64,000 nt of DNA, taken from NCBI GenBank assembly GCA_029582165.1, contig CM055881.1, forward strand, positions 22,859,594 to 22,923,593, written 5' to 3'. Below are positions 48,061 through 59,559 of the stretch, in pieces. The notes beneath the pieces were generated by a model, which had not been told where the DNA came from, did not search any database, and saw nothing but the letters and a program-made list of their open reading frames with translations. Position 1 is the first letter of the stretch. Each line of letters starts with the position of its first letter. Source of the DNA: Portulaca oleracea. Lineage: Eukaryota > Streptophyta > Magnoliopsida > Caryophyllales > Portulacaceae. Both the position numbers and the translations under genes were made by a program.

Positions 48061-51000
48061 TCATATGTACAATAGATTATCATTAGTCATGAATAATTCG
48101 GTAGGATTGTCGAAATTCCCAGCTAATAAACCACCGAACTGATCATTTACCGGTGTTTGTAACTGAAACTTGAGCTGCAGATGATCAAGCCCGGCATCTC
48201 CTACTCTATTGTGAAATTCGTGGCTGCTACTTGCAGACCCTTCTCTGTATCTTACACCTTGACCATGCTGATGAGCAATCCCTTCTTGCATGCTCATATT
48301 TATACCATTACTGGCATGATCAACAATAATACCCTTGGGATTATTGTAAGTGTTATAAGTATAACATGGAAATTGTTCATCATCATGAATGTTGTAATTT
48401 TGGCCATTATGAATGTGATCATCATTCAAGTTAAACCACTCAGCGAAGAAGAGCTTTGGTAACATGCCCTGGTTGCCCATTGATATATTTGAATCTATTG
48501 AAAATCCTCCTCTCTTTCCCGTTGAATGGATGCTACTTGAAGTTATATTGTTCGCTTTAATTGGCGAATTCATTTCTTCTTTTGCTCTTGCTCTATCCAC
48601 CACCTTTTTCTTAAGATATGAGTGCCAGTAATTTTTTATTTCATTGTCAGTCCTTCCAGGCAAATGTTGCGCAATCTGAGCCCATCTGTCAAGTTCAAAT
48701 GAAGAGATATATTGTCATTATTCTATCTCACGGCCATTATCGAAATATGCCATACATATATAAATTACAATACTAGTAATTAATCAGGACAATCCCACAA
48801 TTAAAACGAATTATATTTGATTGGAAAACGTCACCCTTTATAGACAAAACTACCAACAATTATATTAAGTTATCACTCTTTGTCTATCTTAACTTAACGA
48901 ATGATAAGCTTAGACTCCATTAACTAATCAAAAGTATATATAGAGATACAAGCCTTCAAAGATAGAAATAGTTTGCTATTTTAGGGTTTTGTTCGTAATT
49001 TGGTTATATCACTTGTATGCATATGTTGAACCGTAGCTTATTTCTTGGTGGAAGTAAAAATTTTTCATTAGGGGTGCGTTTGTTTAGTCAAAAACTTTGG
49101 GGAAATGATCGATTTTCCCGAATTGAGTTATTTTCCTCATGTTTGGTTGTACATTGACCTCGGAAAAGTTTTCACAAGGGGCCCACCATTTGCAAGGTTT
49201 TCTTAGGGAAAATTTCTCTTCGGGAGGGGGGTTAAGGGAAATTTTTCCCGGAGAAATATTTCCAATGGAAAACTTTCTAGGGAAACTTTTCCCCGAGAAA
49301 AAATTTCCTAGAAATCTTACGGAACGCACCCTAGGTAATAATTGTTGTGTTAATGGGTCATGTTTGTCGTCATGTATAATTTGGTACCTTTTCTCCCCAA
49401 TCTGTAAAACTTATTGGTAATTACTTATGAGATAAGCGCCTAATAAACATGCCAAATTTATCCAATATATATATATATATTTTTAATAAAACTATTTTTT
49501 TATGGAGGCCATTCCTCATGTCAGGACTTAGGATAATGCAAAACTAGTGTAACTTTAATTAAGTAATTGACCTTATACTCACGGAGGAACTGAGGGGGCC
49601 ATGGCGATCCCTATTATATTAGTTATTTATAATTTGACATATTATTTTATATGTATTCCCTCTATCCTTATTTATTAGTTCACTTACCTGTTTTTTCCTA
49701 AATTATTTATCATTTTACATTTTTATTGTAATTTCTACTAATTTTACATCTATATTTCCATTCCTTATAATTAATATTTACCGATTTAAGTTAGTTTATA
49801 GTTTTTATTCCTATATAACTTTAGATTTTGTCTCAATCTCCCAAAGCAACAATTAAAAAAGGGACGTAGGGAGTAATTCACAAACGTTTTGAAATATGGT
49901 TATTTTAACTTTTATAATGACAAGGGAGCTAGGGATTACCTACTAGTTCCTTTTGGCTGATTTTCGAAGTTTTGTTTATTATAGTTTAAGATTCTTTAAT
50001 TAATTTAGAAAGAAATGAACTTGTGGTCTATTATAAGGTCATTACTTTTAGTTTTCTAATTTTAACTTTCACTCTTCTACCATCTAAATATTTTTATTGA
50101 TTATGATTGCCACATTAATTTCTAACAAAGCTTAAACCAAAGCCTAAATTGAAACAATAATAAAGATAACTTATTTTTGTGATGTTTAATTTAACATTAT
50201 TTTCTTCAAAGATTGTCTGATAGACTGACGGTATCCTAAAATAAATTCAGGGTTCTGCCCTTATTTATACTAGTCTAACCCTCTTTTTTAAAAATTCACG
50301 GTTTTGCCCTTATTCATACTAGTCTAACCATCTTTTTTTTTTGTGTATATTCCCATTCTTTTGCACTCCATGTTTATTATGTAAGTTTCATGCCAATTAC
50401 AAGCAAAAGCGGGTAGAAACCAGCATGCACTAACGACATGTTATGCATATGTCAGCATAGACTAATTGAATTCAACAGGGTTGTTTTTTTTTTTTAAATT
50501 TTTTTTTTATCTATCCTTAGCAAGGCCACAGATTGACTTCAGTTTTGCGATTAGAACACATTCACTCGTGATGCATGGGAGAGTTCTATCCGCATTTAGT
50601 CGTTCTTATAGCTCAAATTTATCAAAACTGAGTCCCTATTTTCAGCTAGAAAAAAAAAAACAAAAAACACCTATCTATTTTCCTTGTATTCCCAAAAAAA
50701 AAAAAATGTTTGTCGTAACTCGTACGGTGACTTTGAGAACACAACTATAATTCTCAATTTTGTCTCTTTTTTATCCTTTTATTTGGATCTCTTAAGTGAG
50801 CAGACCTTATTTCATTATCAAAACTCCAAACATCTCTAGCCCCCCATATAAACAAATGCAATATAAAATAGGGAATAGTATATATTATTATTTATTTATT
50901 TTTTTAAAAAAAATCATTTTTTAAGTACGGAGAAGCTATAAAAAATGCTTAATTTCATTTTCTATACAGGGAAAAAAGATTCTTAAGGAAACAATTAGAA

Positions 51001-54000
51001 TAGATCTAATGACGTAAATCATCTTCTATAATATCTTTAATTAATATTGTATAATTCTAGTTGATTAATAATTAAGTCTTTCATCATGATAATAATTGAA
51101 AAGGAACAGTGAAATTAAAGTAGACTAAGCATATCCCCAATATACAAATTAAATAAAATTACTTGGACGTTTGATATGAATTTAAAAGATTGAAATAGTA
51201 CACAAGCTAGAAGCCCTCTAGACTATATAAATTCACATAAATTAAAGAGAGTACTACTATTTGTTGCAAAACCATTATTTTTGTCATTAGAATAATATAG
51301 CACCTATGTCTGCGTCAAACATTACGATTTATTCGTTGCCATTGACTCAAATTTACCAAAAAAGCTAGGATTACTTTGTAATCTAATTAACATGATTGCA
51401 TCACATAGTCTTATTTGTATTTTCTGTCCACCTTAATTATTCTCATGCATATTCACTTACTTGTTTCCCAAAGATTCATGAAGAGTTAAAATTGTCTCCT
51501 CCTCTTGGCTGCTAAATGTGCCTCGCTTTAATCCCGGTCTTAAATAGTTAATCCACCTTAATCTACAACTTTTCCCATTTCTTTGTAGTCCTGCAGGAAA
51601 GATATTAACAAATAATTGGTGATAAAAATAATAAAAATTATAATAGAAACAAAAAATAATAATAACAAAAAAGATAATGTTTGCTATTATAACAGAAACA
51701 TTATCAAATATCAAATAAAGTCAACTTCGAAGACAAGTTTAAATTTAAATTTATTTCCCCAGAATTTTCAACTGTAGTGTAATTCGGAATGCATAGTCCT
51801 TGTCAACAGCTTTTGCTTGTACACCTTAAATTAGAATCTATTTTATTGTTGACTCAAGCTGCTGTCCTAATTCAATAAAACAAAAGGTAATTAGAATCTA
51901 ATATTAAAATATTACTATACTGATATTTTTTTAATTATGACAGTCGACAGTTCTTGATTATGCTTGGAACAAAATATTTATCTTGTATCATTCTTTTTTG
52001 AAATTTCATTCTTCGATTCCGCTTGAAAAAAATATTCTAAATAGGGATCCAACCTCATATCGAATTGACATTGTTGAAGGTCAAGGTCCTTCACATGCAC
52101 ATTCACAAAGGACCTTAGGTTTTAATGAAAGCCAAAATCCAGAAAAAGGAAATTTCCTTATATTATATATTCTGATTATATATTTTGATTATATAATATA
52201 TATTCTGATATATTCTGATTGTATGATTTATTTACAGATACAAATCATAAGGAAAACAAATCACGAGGATTGTGCAATCAAATATAAGACCAAAAGGAAA
52301 GAATCCGTAGGATGATTGATGATTGAGGAAGCATCAACACAAAAGGGAAGAATCAACAATGAAGGCAAGTTGCCGTTGAAATGACTTAAGTTCAAGCATC
52401 CAAAGCCCTCTATAAAAAAGACGATTGAAGAACTGAGAACTTAGGCGATTCCACTGAAGTAATCGCAGAGTAATTAATCCGGGGGACTTCTGAGTGTGTA
52501 GCCAATGGTTCCAAAGCGAAGGTAGCCAGTAAAGGACCTCTGGTGAAGGTATAATCAAGGACCTTGGTGAGTGCTTGTTGTATCCATATGTGATGGTGAG
52601 AGATGATGTGTAGTAGAGCCTTGACGGACTAAGGTTGTGTGAGTTTGTGCTTCAATGTAATCTATCATGTTTCAAATTGCCGCTAGGGTTTTTCCTATGA
52701 CGATCCTTATCTGTAGCTGTCTCAAGGACCTTCGGTCTTGGTCAGTGAACCTATTAGTAACTGCCTTCAGGCTGTTACTTCTTACTTTGTTTCGTAAGTG
52801 TAACTTATTCTTTGATTGATATAAATATAATGAGTATTTCAGTTATACTGTGTTTTGATCCTTGGTTTGAAACCAAGAAAGTTTACTATAACATTCTTAC
52901 ATTTGTCAAATTCACCCCCTCTTGAGTTCCTATAGACATTTTAATTTCGCGCAAACTAATAACTAAATATTAAACTAAAGGTTTATGGTAACTATTGTAA
53001 AATTAAGTGTCAAATAGAAAAGTCTTCCTAGAAAACACAGAAAATTTTCACACTTTATACCTGCAGATCATGTTCTTGCATTTCACACTTTTAGATGTCC
53101 GGAAAATACATGGTAGTTATTGTTCTGTATACCACCTCTTTCCCCTTTTAATTGTCACATAATAAATGTTATGTGATCTTCGATATCTTTTGTGGATCGA
53201 TAATTTTTGGTATATCAAATTACAACATTATATTGTTATCATAGTATTTTTTGTTATGAAACTGATAATAATATTGTTGCACGACGAATAATGTATATGA
53301 CAATATGTTGAGAAACTAATGGTTAAAATTTTTAAAGCTTGGTTTCCGTGTAGATGAAGTTGACAGTAAACTGAGGAGAGAGTAAAACATTTGTGATTGT
53401 AATAAATTCTTTTGCCACTATTTATTTATCAATTTTACAACTTCAATAGTTGTTATTTTCATTTTACCCATAATTAATAAATTTATTTTGATCGTCAATA
53501 ATTTCTTGTTTTGGCCGGTGCACCCACCATGCAAAGTTAAATCGGCTAATTAATTATAAAGGTTTGGCCTCATTTCCCGATTTGTATTAGCCTTGTAAAA
53601 GTAGGGAAGTAGTCTATAAAATCTCAAATAAGTTTTGCTGCAGAACCTGTAAGTTTCCATAATCTAGTGCGACCCTTTAAAGTAAAATGAAGGAGCTGTA
53701 TAAAAGGTTTGTTTCGAACCCTTTTTGTAAACATAAAGGGGAATTAAAAGACTACTGTGGTTTGAGACATTGTAGCTAGGATGATGATGGATCAGTTCAT
53801 AACTAAAATTAAACTAAATAGGGGCTAAAATTAAGAATGTGTGAAAAACAAAAGGATTAATTAAAGCCGATAAAAAGTTCAGCTACCAATAATGGAGTAT
53901 CAAGGATTGTAATTAGGGGAATGATTAGAAGAGGATGAGTGTAGGTTACCAGCACTGATGGGAACGGAGCTCCAGCAGGCATGGCCATGGTGAAAAATGT

Positions 54001-54091
54001 AGTCTCTTAGCCTTTCATCTTCATCAGGGGACCACAACCCTTTCCTGTACTTTGCATTTGTCTTTGTTTTTTTCACTGACTTCAAACCCAT
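48061..54091 (-). CDS. R2R3-MYB transcription factor, LAF1-like (second copy)
   Basis: Three minus-strand exons: 54091-53950, 51590-51461 and 48685-48061 (stop TGA), with GT..AG borders and conserved phases, giving 298 residues. R2 and R3 are intact, with all expected tryptophans, and R3 ends [17 protein letters not shown]. Between R2 and R3 it reads [20 protein letters not shown], the same as the paralog at 8869-10525. The C-terminal motif [15 protein letters not shown] (nt about 48420-48462) corresponds to LPRVIFADW in the paralog. LAF1-type factors act in light signalling in Arabidopsis; the role here is inferred. Introns of 2.36 and 2.78 kb hold a solo LTR and three MITEs, so the transcript is five times longer than its paralog's. 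A plus-strand GGTATTTAAAGG at 54252-54263 gives a weak TATA-like word about 165 bp upstream of the ATG, followed by a CT-rich leader. Confidence 0.9.
49071..49331. mobile_element. MITE in MYB intron 2, 261 bp
   Basis: Ends GGGGTGCGTT and, inverted, GGGTGCGTTCC. The interior is rich in GGGAAA/TTTCCC words that pair with each other. Flanks give TTA left and TAG right, so PIF/Harbinger or hAT origin is possible but not settled. Confidence 0.6.
49656..49873. mobile_element. Stowaway-like MITE in MYB intron 2
   Basis: Diverged ends TTCCCTCTATCCTTATT and, inverted, CTCCCTACGTCCCTTTT, with TA on both sides (49654-49655 and 49874-49875). 218 bp, AT-rich. Confidence 0.72.
52072..52934 (+). mobile_element. 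Copia-type solo LTR in MYB intron 1
   Basis: Starts TGTTGAAGGTCAAGG and ends TTCCTATA (expected CA changed to TA), with perfect GACAT duplications (52067-52071 and 52935-52939). It matches the solo LTR at 20682-25876 along most of its 863 bp, in opposite orientation to the MYB transcript. It contributes much of the intron length. Confidence 0.88.
53132..53382. mobile_element. Degenerate Stowaway MITE in MYB intron 1
   Basis: 251 bp between TA dinucleotides. The ends (CTCTTTCCCCTTTTAATTGTC and the inverse of CTGAGGAGAGAG) are worn, but interior blocks (ATAGTATTTTTTGTTA, GGTTAAAATTTTT) match the 253-bp Stowaway at 15838-16090. Confidence 0.65.
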
Positions 54092-54587
54092 ATCACCCGA
54101 TACCAATACCTTTTTGGAAGGAACCAGATACAAATACTTACCCACAAAACACCAACGCAAAATCAATTCAAATTACTGGGGGGGAGAGAGAGAGAGAGAT
54201 AGGTTGTGTTGTGTTGTGTTATTTAGAGAGTATAGGATTTGATCATGCTTTGGTATTTAAAGGATAGATTAGGTTGTTCGTGCAATTTCTTTTTCCTTTC
54301 CAATCGTCTTTTCTCTTCCTTTTTCCTTGGAGATATTAATTTGATTCGATTAAAAAAAAAGTAATATTAATTTGATTGCAGAAAATAGAAGCAGCAATCA
54401 TAGGTGGATCTATGGCTAAGCTAGGGGTGTCTCAGTAGACACCGTTAGCCAATGAAAAATTTATGTTTCTCTAATATTATTCTGTAGAAATTTTCTTAAT
54501 CAGAGCAAGTTGACACCGTAAAAAAAAATCTCAAAAAATATAATAGGGATGTCCAATTTAGTGACAGCCCAAAAACCTTAAAATATA

Positions 54588-54757
54588 CTCCCTCTGTCCC
54601 AAATAAATTGTCCAAGTTTGACTAAATAGGTCAAAAAGTTTACCCAAATACAATATTATTAGTGTTGCTAAGATAAAACGTGAAAAATTTGCGGTCAAAG
54701 TGTTGCACCGAAGACTGTGAGAAAGTAAACTAGACATATTAATTTGGACGGAGGGAG
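54588..54757. mobile_element. Stowaway MITE, 170 bp
   Basis: Ends CTCCCTCTGTCCCAAATAA and, inverted, CTCCCTCCGTCCAAATTAA; TA on the left (54586-54587) and TG on the right. It lies in the upstream region of the second MYB gene. Confidence 0.85.
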
Positions 54758-55128
54758 TGCCAAATTATTTTTTTATAAACAAAAAGTGTAAGTCAATGAA
54801 TTGGGTAATTGGGTATCAGTATATGTTTAAGATACAAATTTCTAGTTAATGTGAAATTTCAATTTATTTGGTGGGCATATTTATATGATGATGTGAAATT
54901 TTGTTAAGCTTGTGAACATGTCATTTAATATTTATTTTTATTTTTATTGTTATTTATTTAAATTCATTATTTTATTTTTCAAAAGCGTTTATATAATAAT
55001 AAGTATATTGGATACCTTTAAATTAAATGTCTGGATCCGCCACTGGCAGCAATAATGGTAGATGTTTGGTAAATCACCTGGCGTACTGAGAAACAAGACA
55101 TATTTGAAGATTTAACCAAAATTAAATA

Positions 55129-55378
55129 CTCCCTCCGTCCCATAATGAGTGTCAATTTTTCTAACTACCTTGTCCCATTTTTATTTGTCAAATTTACATT
55201 TTCAATAACTAAAATACCCATATTACCCTTAACTAATTAATGTGATTTTTTTTACCCTTTAAAATTCTCTTTGATTACTCTGTTTCCCTAAATGAGGGGT
55301 ATATTTGTCCATACATTATTTTTTCATTGGTCTTGCAAATTTAGTTTTTGTGACACATATAAAGGGGGACGGAGGGAG
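55129..55378. mobile_element. Stowaway MITE, 250 bp
   Basis: Ends CTCCCTCCGTCCCATAATG and, inverted, CTCCCTCCGTCCCCCTTTA, with TA duplications at 55127-55128 and 55379-55380. Confidence 0.9.
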
Positions 55379-55880
55379 TAGATCAAATAAGTGTTTGATA
55401 GATGATCTATTCATTTGGCTCGTTAGTTCTAATATGCTCATTGTAAATAGATTTAAAGGCGCAGTCTATTGAACTTGATTGTTTGTAGAAATTACTTTTT
55501 AACACAAAAATTTTACAAAATTGCATATATGTCGTTATTAAAGAAATTGATGAATATTATGTTGAAATTGGTGACAAAAAGTATAAATAAATTTTCAACA
55601 ACTACTTTATTAATAAAAAGTTAATTTATCAAATACTACTTTTCTAAAAAAACAATCCAAACTGCTCATACAACCCGCTAGTCCAAGCAACCAAGATAAA
55701 CACAACTAATAAAACAACCAACAACGGTTTATAAAAAATCTAAAATCAATATGAAATGTCAATATTGCAATTATTTTTAATATATTATGAGCAGGTTAGA
55801 GACGCCATATGCTTTCTATGCATCTAGGAAGCAATAGTGTTAATAATTTTAATAACGAAAATGATATAAGTCTTGAGACA
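55379..55880. other. Unassigned AT-rich stretch
   Basis: No gene or repeat seen between the MITE and the Copia element. Confidence 0.45.
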
Positions 55881-56059
55881 TGAAAATGTTGATGATCGAA
55901 GCTAAGAAATGGAAGAGGGAAGAAGAAAAACTCTCATTGATTTCTTTCCTCATACAATCAATGATATAGGAGATACAACATCCCTGTATATACAAAGTGA
56001 GAGGCAGGAAGGCTGAAGGCAAGAAATAAAGAAAAATAAAGAACCTAACTAACTAATCT

Positions 56060-56688
56060 CAAGTAATGACTTATAGGTACCTTCTATTTTATAGAAACTA
56101 TTTTTTAGGATAAGGTTTTTAGAAATGATTTTCAAGTAACTTCTATTTTTTACAAACTATTTTTGGGTGACAAATTTTCTTTGGAAACTATTTTTAGGTG
56201 ATTTTTTCTTAGCAACTTAGTCCAGAATTTATTGAGAAGGGCCTTAAGTAGGGATCAGACCATCTTGCAAATATGATTTTTTGATGTTTTTATGCAAACA
56301 AGTTCAAATAAACTCTTAACTCAATATAATAATTTTAATAGTACTAATTATCACAATCTACTACTTATACCTTAGATATTATAATTTTTGTGTTTATATG
56401 CCCATCATGCTTAGAAAAATTAATTAAACCAATACAAACGAGATCTAACCTAATTCTTTAAAACAAATATTAATGTAGGCGAAAATATAAATTGACAAGT
56501 TTTTATCAAGGTAGGGATATTTTTGCAGTTTTAGATAGTCTTGGGGATCATGTAATAAATTTAAAATATAATTTGTCACCAGAAAATAGGTAATACAAAG
56601 CACAGGGTACCTAGAAATAATTTTCAATAATATGGTCCCCTAAAAATAGATATTGCAAAACATAAGGTACCTTTCAGTAATTTATTAA
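56060..56688. mobile_element. Foldback element within the Copia LTR
   Basis: The 58153-58570 LTR lacks this segment. Its ends carry AAGTAATGACTTATAGGTACC and the inverse of GGTACCTTTCAGTAATTT, with GGTACC-spaced words in both arms, similar in plan to the element at 29604-29974. Arms are more diverged. Exact borders are uncertain by a few bases. Confidence 0.65.
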
Positions 56689-57005
56689 ACTAACCTAATT
56701 AATAGAAATAACTAACACATCTAATTAAAACCTAATCTCAATATCCCCCCCCCCCCAATTGGTGGTTAGGAAACCCCCAATTTGCTTAGGAGATATCTGT
56801 GCTGAATTCCTGTAACAGGTTTGTAAGGATATCAGCTAGTTGGGAAATAGTAGGAGCATGAAAGAGTGAGATTAATCCTTCCATAACCTTGGTTCGAACA
56901 AAATGTAAATCGAGTTCTATGTGTTTTGTTTTGTCATGATAAATTGGATTCTTGACTATTTAAATAGCTGCCTGATTATCACACCTAACTAGAATTAGTA
57001 TGATA

Positions 57006-57792
57006 TCAGTACCCGAATCCTTTGTTCCACTTTGCAGGTTGGCCAAGAAATTGATCATCTATTGAGATTGTTTGTGTCAATCCAGGCAGGGTAATTCCAG
57101 GAATGTTGTAGGAATTTTGAGAGGTTTGCCTCTGTCCAATGTCAACTACTTCCCCCTCGGCTTGAACATTGTTGGCATATCTTGCATTCTTGTTTCTATT
57201 AGAGCCATTATTACCTCTCTTTTCACCCTTGTTAGGATAACCATGCAACTTGAAACATCTATCAATGGTGTGCCCTGGCCTTTTGCAATGGCTACAAAAC
57301 AAATTTGGCTTCTCTTCCCCTTTCTTTTGAAAGTTTTGAGAATTAGATGAAGTGTAAAAAGATGCAACTTATGTAAGAAATTTGGTGGTACATTTCACCT
57401 GCCTTTGTCTCTCTTCTTGCAAGAGTATGGCATAGACTTGACCCAAGGAGGGGAAGGGAGACATAATTAAGATGTTACCTCTTATTGTACTGTAGCTTTC
57501 ATTGAGTCCCATGATGAATTGTATAACCTTTTGTTCCTCAAAGTATCTTTGCAAGGCCATGTTGATGTTCTCAGCATATTTACATTTGCTGCAGCTGCAA
57601 TGAGGGAATTCTGAAGGAAAATTCATCCCAGGTTTTCTTGGACTTATTAAAATACTCAGTTATCTCAAGGTCTCCTTGTGCAAGGGCACCAACATCTTGT
57701 TGAACTTGAAATAGTTTGGCTTTTTTTTTATTGTCCATACCTTTCCACAAGCTCTCTCCATAAATCAGTTGGTGTTTCACAATAAAGAACAC
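57006..57792 (-). pseudogene. Copia gag remnant with zinc knuckle
   Basis: Read in shifting frames from 57792 to 57006. First comes DNKKKAKLFQVQQDVGALAQGDLEITEYF, typical of a UBN2-type gag, then QFIMGLNESYSTIRGNIL. After a proline/lysine-rich link comes the zinc knuckle CSHCKRPGHTIDRC (57300-57250), all CCHC residues present. Then a GN-rich stretch and SQNSYNIPGITLPGL. At least three frame changes mean no intact protein. Confidence 0.7.
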
Positions 57793-58242
57793 TCTCTCTT
57801 ATGTTCTTGTGTAGGGAATTCAACAGCAAAGATATCACCATGTCATTACACCTTCTCTAGTGAGGAAAGAGAGGATATTTGGCATGAGGCCTACTGTATG
57901 ATCCATCAACAAACACTAGCTTGTTTTTAGCTGAAAGAAAGATAGTGGTCGACCTCTTCCAACTATCAAAATCATTCCCATCAAATGGCTAAAAAACGAG
58001 AGTCTGGCCAGAAGATCAAATGGGTGAATAAAGAGGGGATCAGAATGGTCTAGGATTACTACTGGTAGAGGTCTTAGAATCAACAACAACAACCATTAAC
58101 TAGGATTGTGAGGAAAAGAGGGGTGTTTAAAACCAAACCCGCTCTGATACCATGAAAATGTTGATGATGGAAGCTAAGAAATGGAAAAGGGAAGAATAAA
58201 AACTCTCAATGAGTCATTTCCTCATACAATCAATGATATAGG

Positions 58243-58245
<3 letters not shown>

Positions 58246-58296
<51 letters not shown>
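58246..58296. repeat. (TA)n microsatellite in the Copia LTR
   Basis: About 25 TA units. A second array is at 58408-58483. Both are flanked by the same AATCAATGATATA and GTAAGTAAAGTGAGTGG words, so the segment is duplicated in the LTR. Confidence 0.95.
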
Positions 58297-58301
<5 letters not shown>

Positions 58302-58405
58302 AGTAAGTAAAGTGAGTGGCAGGAAGGCTGAACACAAGAAATAAGGAAAAAAAATAAAAAGGGAAGAAGAAAAACTCTCAATGAGTCATTTCCTCGTACA
58401 ATCAA

Positions 58406-58407
<2 letters not shown>

Positions 58408-58483
<76 letters not shown>
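58408..58483. repeat. Second (TA)n microsatellite in the Copia LTR
   Basis: About 38 TA units in the duplicated copy. It yields a spurious Tyr/Ile-alternating frame on the minus strand. Confidence 0.95.
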
Positions 58484-58486
<3 letters not shown>

Positions 58487-58599
58487 AGTAAAGTGAGTGG
58501 GAGGAAGGCTGAACACAAGAAATAAGGAAAAAAATAACCTAACTAACCTAATTAACATAAATAACTAACATCTTGATAAAAGATAATCTTAATAAGACA

Positions 58600-59520
58600 A
58601 GACACAATTAAGTCTTTTACCTTAATACAAAACTCGTATTTTTTAGATAATAATTTGTCAAAAAAAGATTTGGTTCACTCATGGAGCATGACGCAATGAG
58701 AAAAATAAGATAATCCATGCTTGAGTTGAGAGTTGATGTTGAATGATTATATTGATCTTGATTGAAGATAGTAATCACGACCTAAGAAAGATAATAACCA
58801 AGCTTGGAACACCAAAGAAACCCGATATGGTGTTGGATAAATGTTAGACCACCACCAGGATATAAGAATCTACCATGAATTTGCCAAACAAAATCCATCA
58901 CAAATTCAATAAAGGAGAGACTTCTAACACCAACATAACATAGCAATTATGGATAAAGTGAACAAGATTTAGGTGTAAATGAGTGCCATTAGCTTCTTCA
59001 TTCAATTCATAAGACGAGCCATCAAAAGTCCCTTACGAATGTTAACAAGGATGTATTTATAAGGAGACGGAAATAACATAAAATTTAACCCGGACCAGGC
59101 GTGCCGTAGGCGCGACAACAGGCGTCGCGGCCGTGACATCATAGCTTAGGCAAGGGGTCAACTTCGCGTGGAATTCGTCACGGGTGTGACGTTCCATGTC
59201 GTTACCGTGACATGGCGATGAGTGCTACAAGTCTTCGTTGGGTCGCGGTCGCTAGCTACCTTGAGAGTCGCGGTCATAACTCGACTCAATAGAAATTCAG
59301 TCACGGTCGTGACGAATTAGTCATAAGAGTGATCTTGCTTCCAAAAGGTGTCACGGTCGTGATAGATGTTCCACGGTCGTGATAGATGTGTCACAGTCGT
59401 TGCGGTTGGCTGGCTCAAAATTACTTGAAATTTTCTGTATGAAGTAATATTAATTTAAAAAATAAATAGCAAGTAACAATCAAATCGGTAGTCCTGAGTA
59501 TGATATAGAGGCTTTTGGGG
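58600..59520 (-). mobile_element. LTR-like segment with GTCACG..CGTGAC palindromes
   Basis: On the minus strand, palindromes (59403-59124) precede a TATAAATA box (59061-59054). This is the same order as in the LTR-like regions at 18319-18873 and 46760-46949. I could not place the ends, nor find coding or primer sequences. Confidence 0.4.
59124..59403. repeat. Palindrome cluster GTCACGGTCGTGAC
   Basis: Copies at 59124-59137 (GTCGCGGCCGTGAC), 59177-59190, 59198-59211, 59300-59313 (near-palindromic GTCACGGTCGTGAC), 59350-59363, 59370-59383 and 59390-59403. Identity to the core falls toward the edges. Confidence 0.88.
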
Positions 59521-59559
59521 GGTAACTCTTCATTGGGCTGCTATTTTCATATTTTTAAT

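Larger units (their letters stand above)
55881..58570 (-). mobile_element. Internally deleted Copia element
   Basis: On the minus strand: 5' LTR 58570-58153 (TGTTAGTT..CATTTTCA), primer site 58152-58141 (TGGTATCAGAGC), gag-like frames, an RNase H tail near 56800-57000, and 3' LTR 56717-55881. The internal part is only 1.42 kb: gag is joined to the end of RNase H, with protease, integrase and RT missing. TCTTG follows the 5' LTR (58571-58575) and occurs at 55871-55875, five bases off the 3' LTR end, so the target duplication is uncertain. The 3' LTR is longer because a foldback element lies in it. Confidence 0.82.

Noticed and set aside
57072..57350. 92-codon plus-strand frame
   Set aside because: It is antisense to the Copia gag zinc-knuckle region.
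58214..58558. 114-codon minus-strand frame with alternating Tyr/Ile
   Set aside because: It is the translation of two TA microsatellites.
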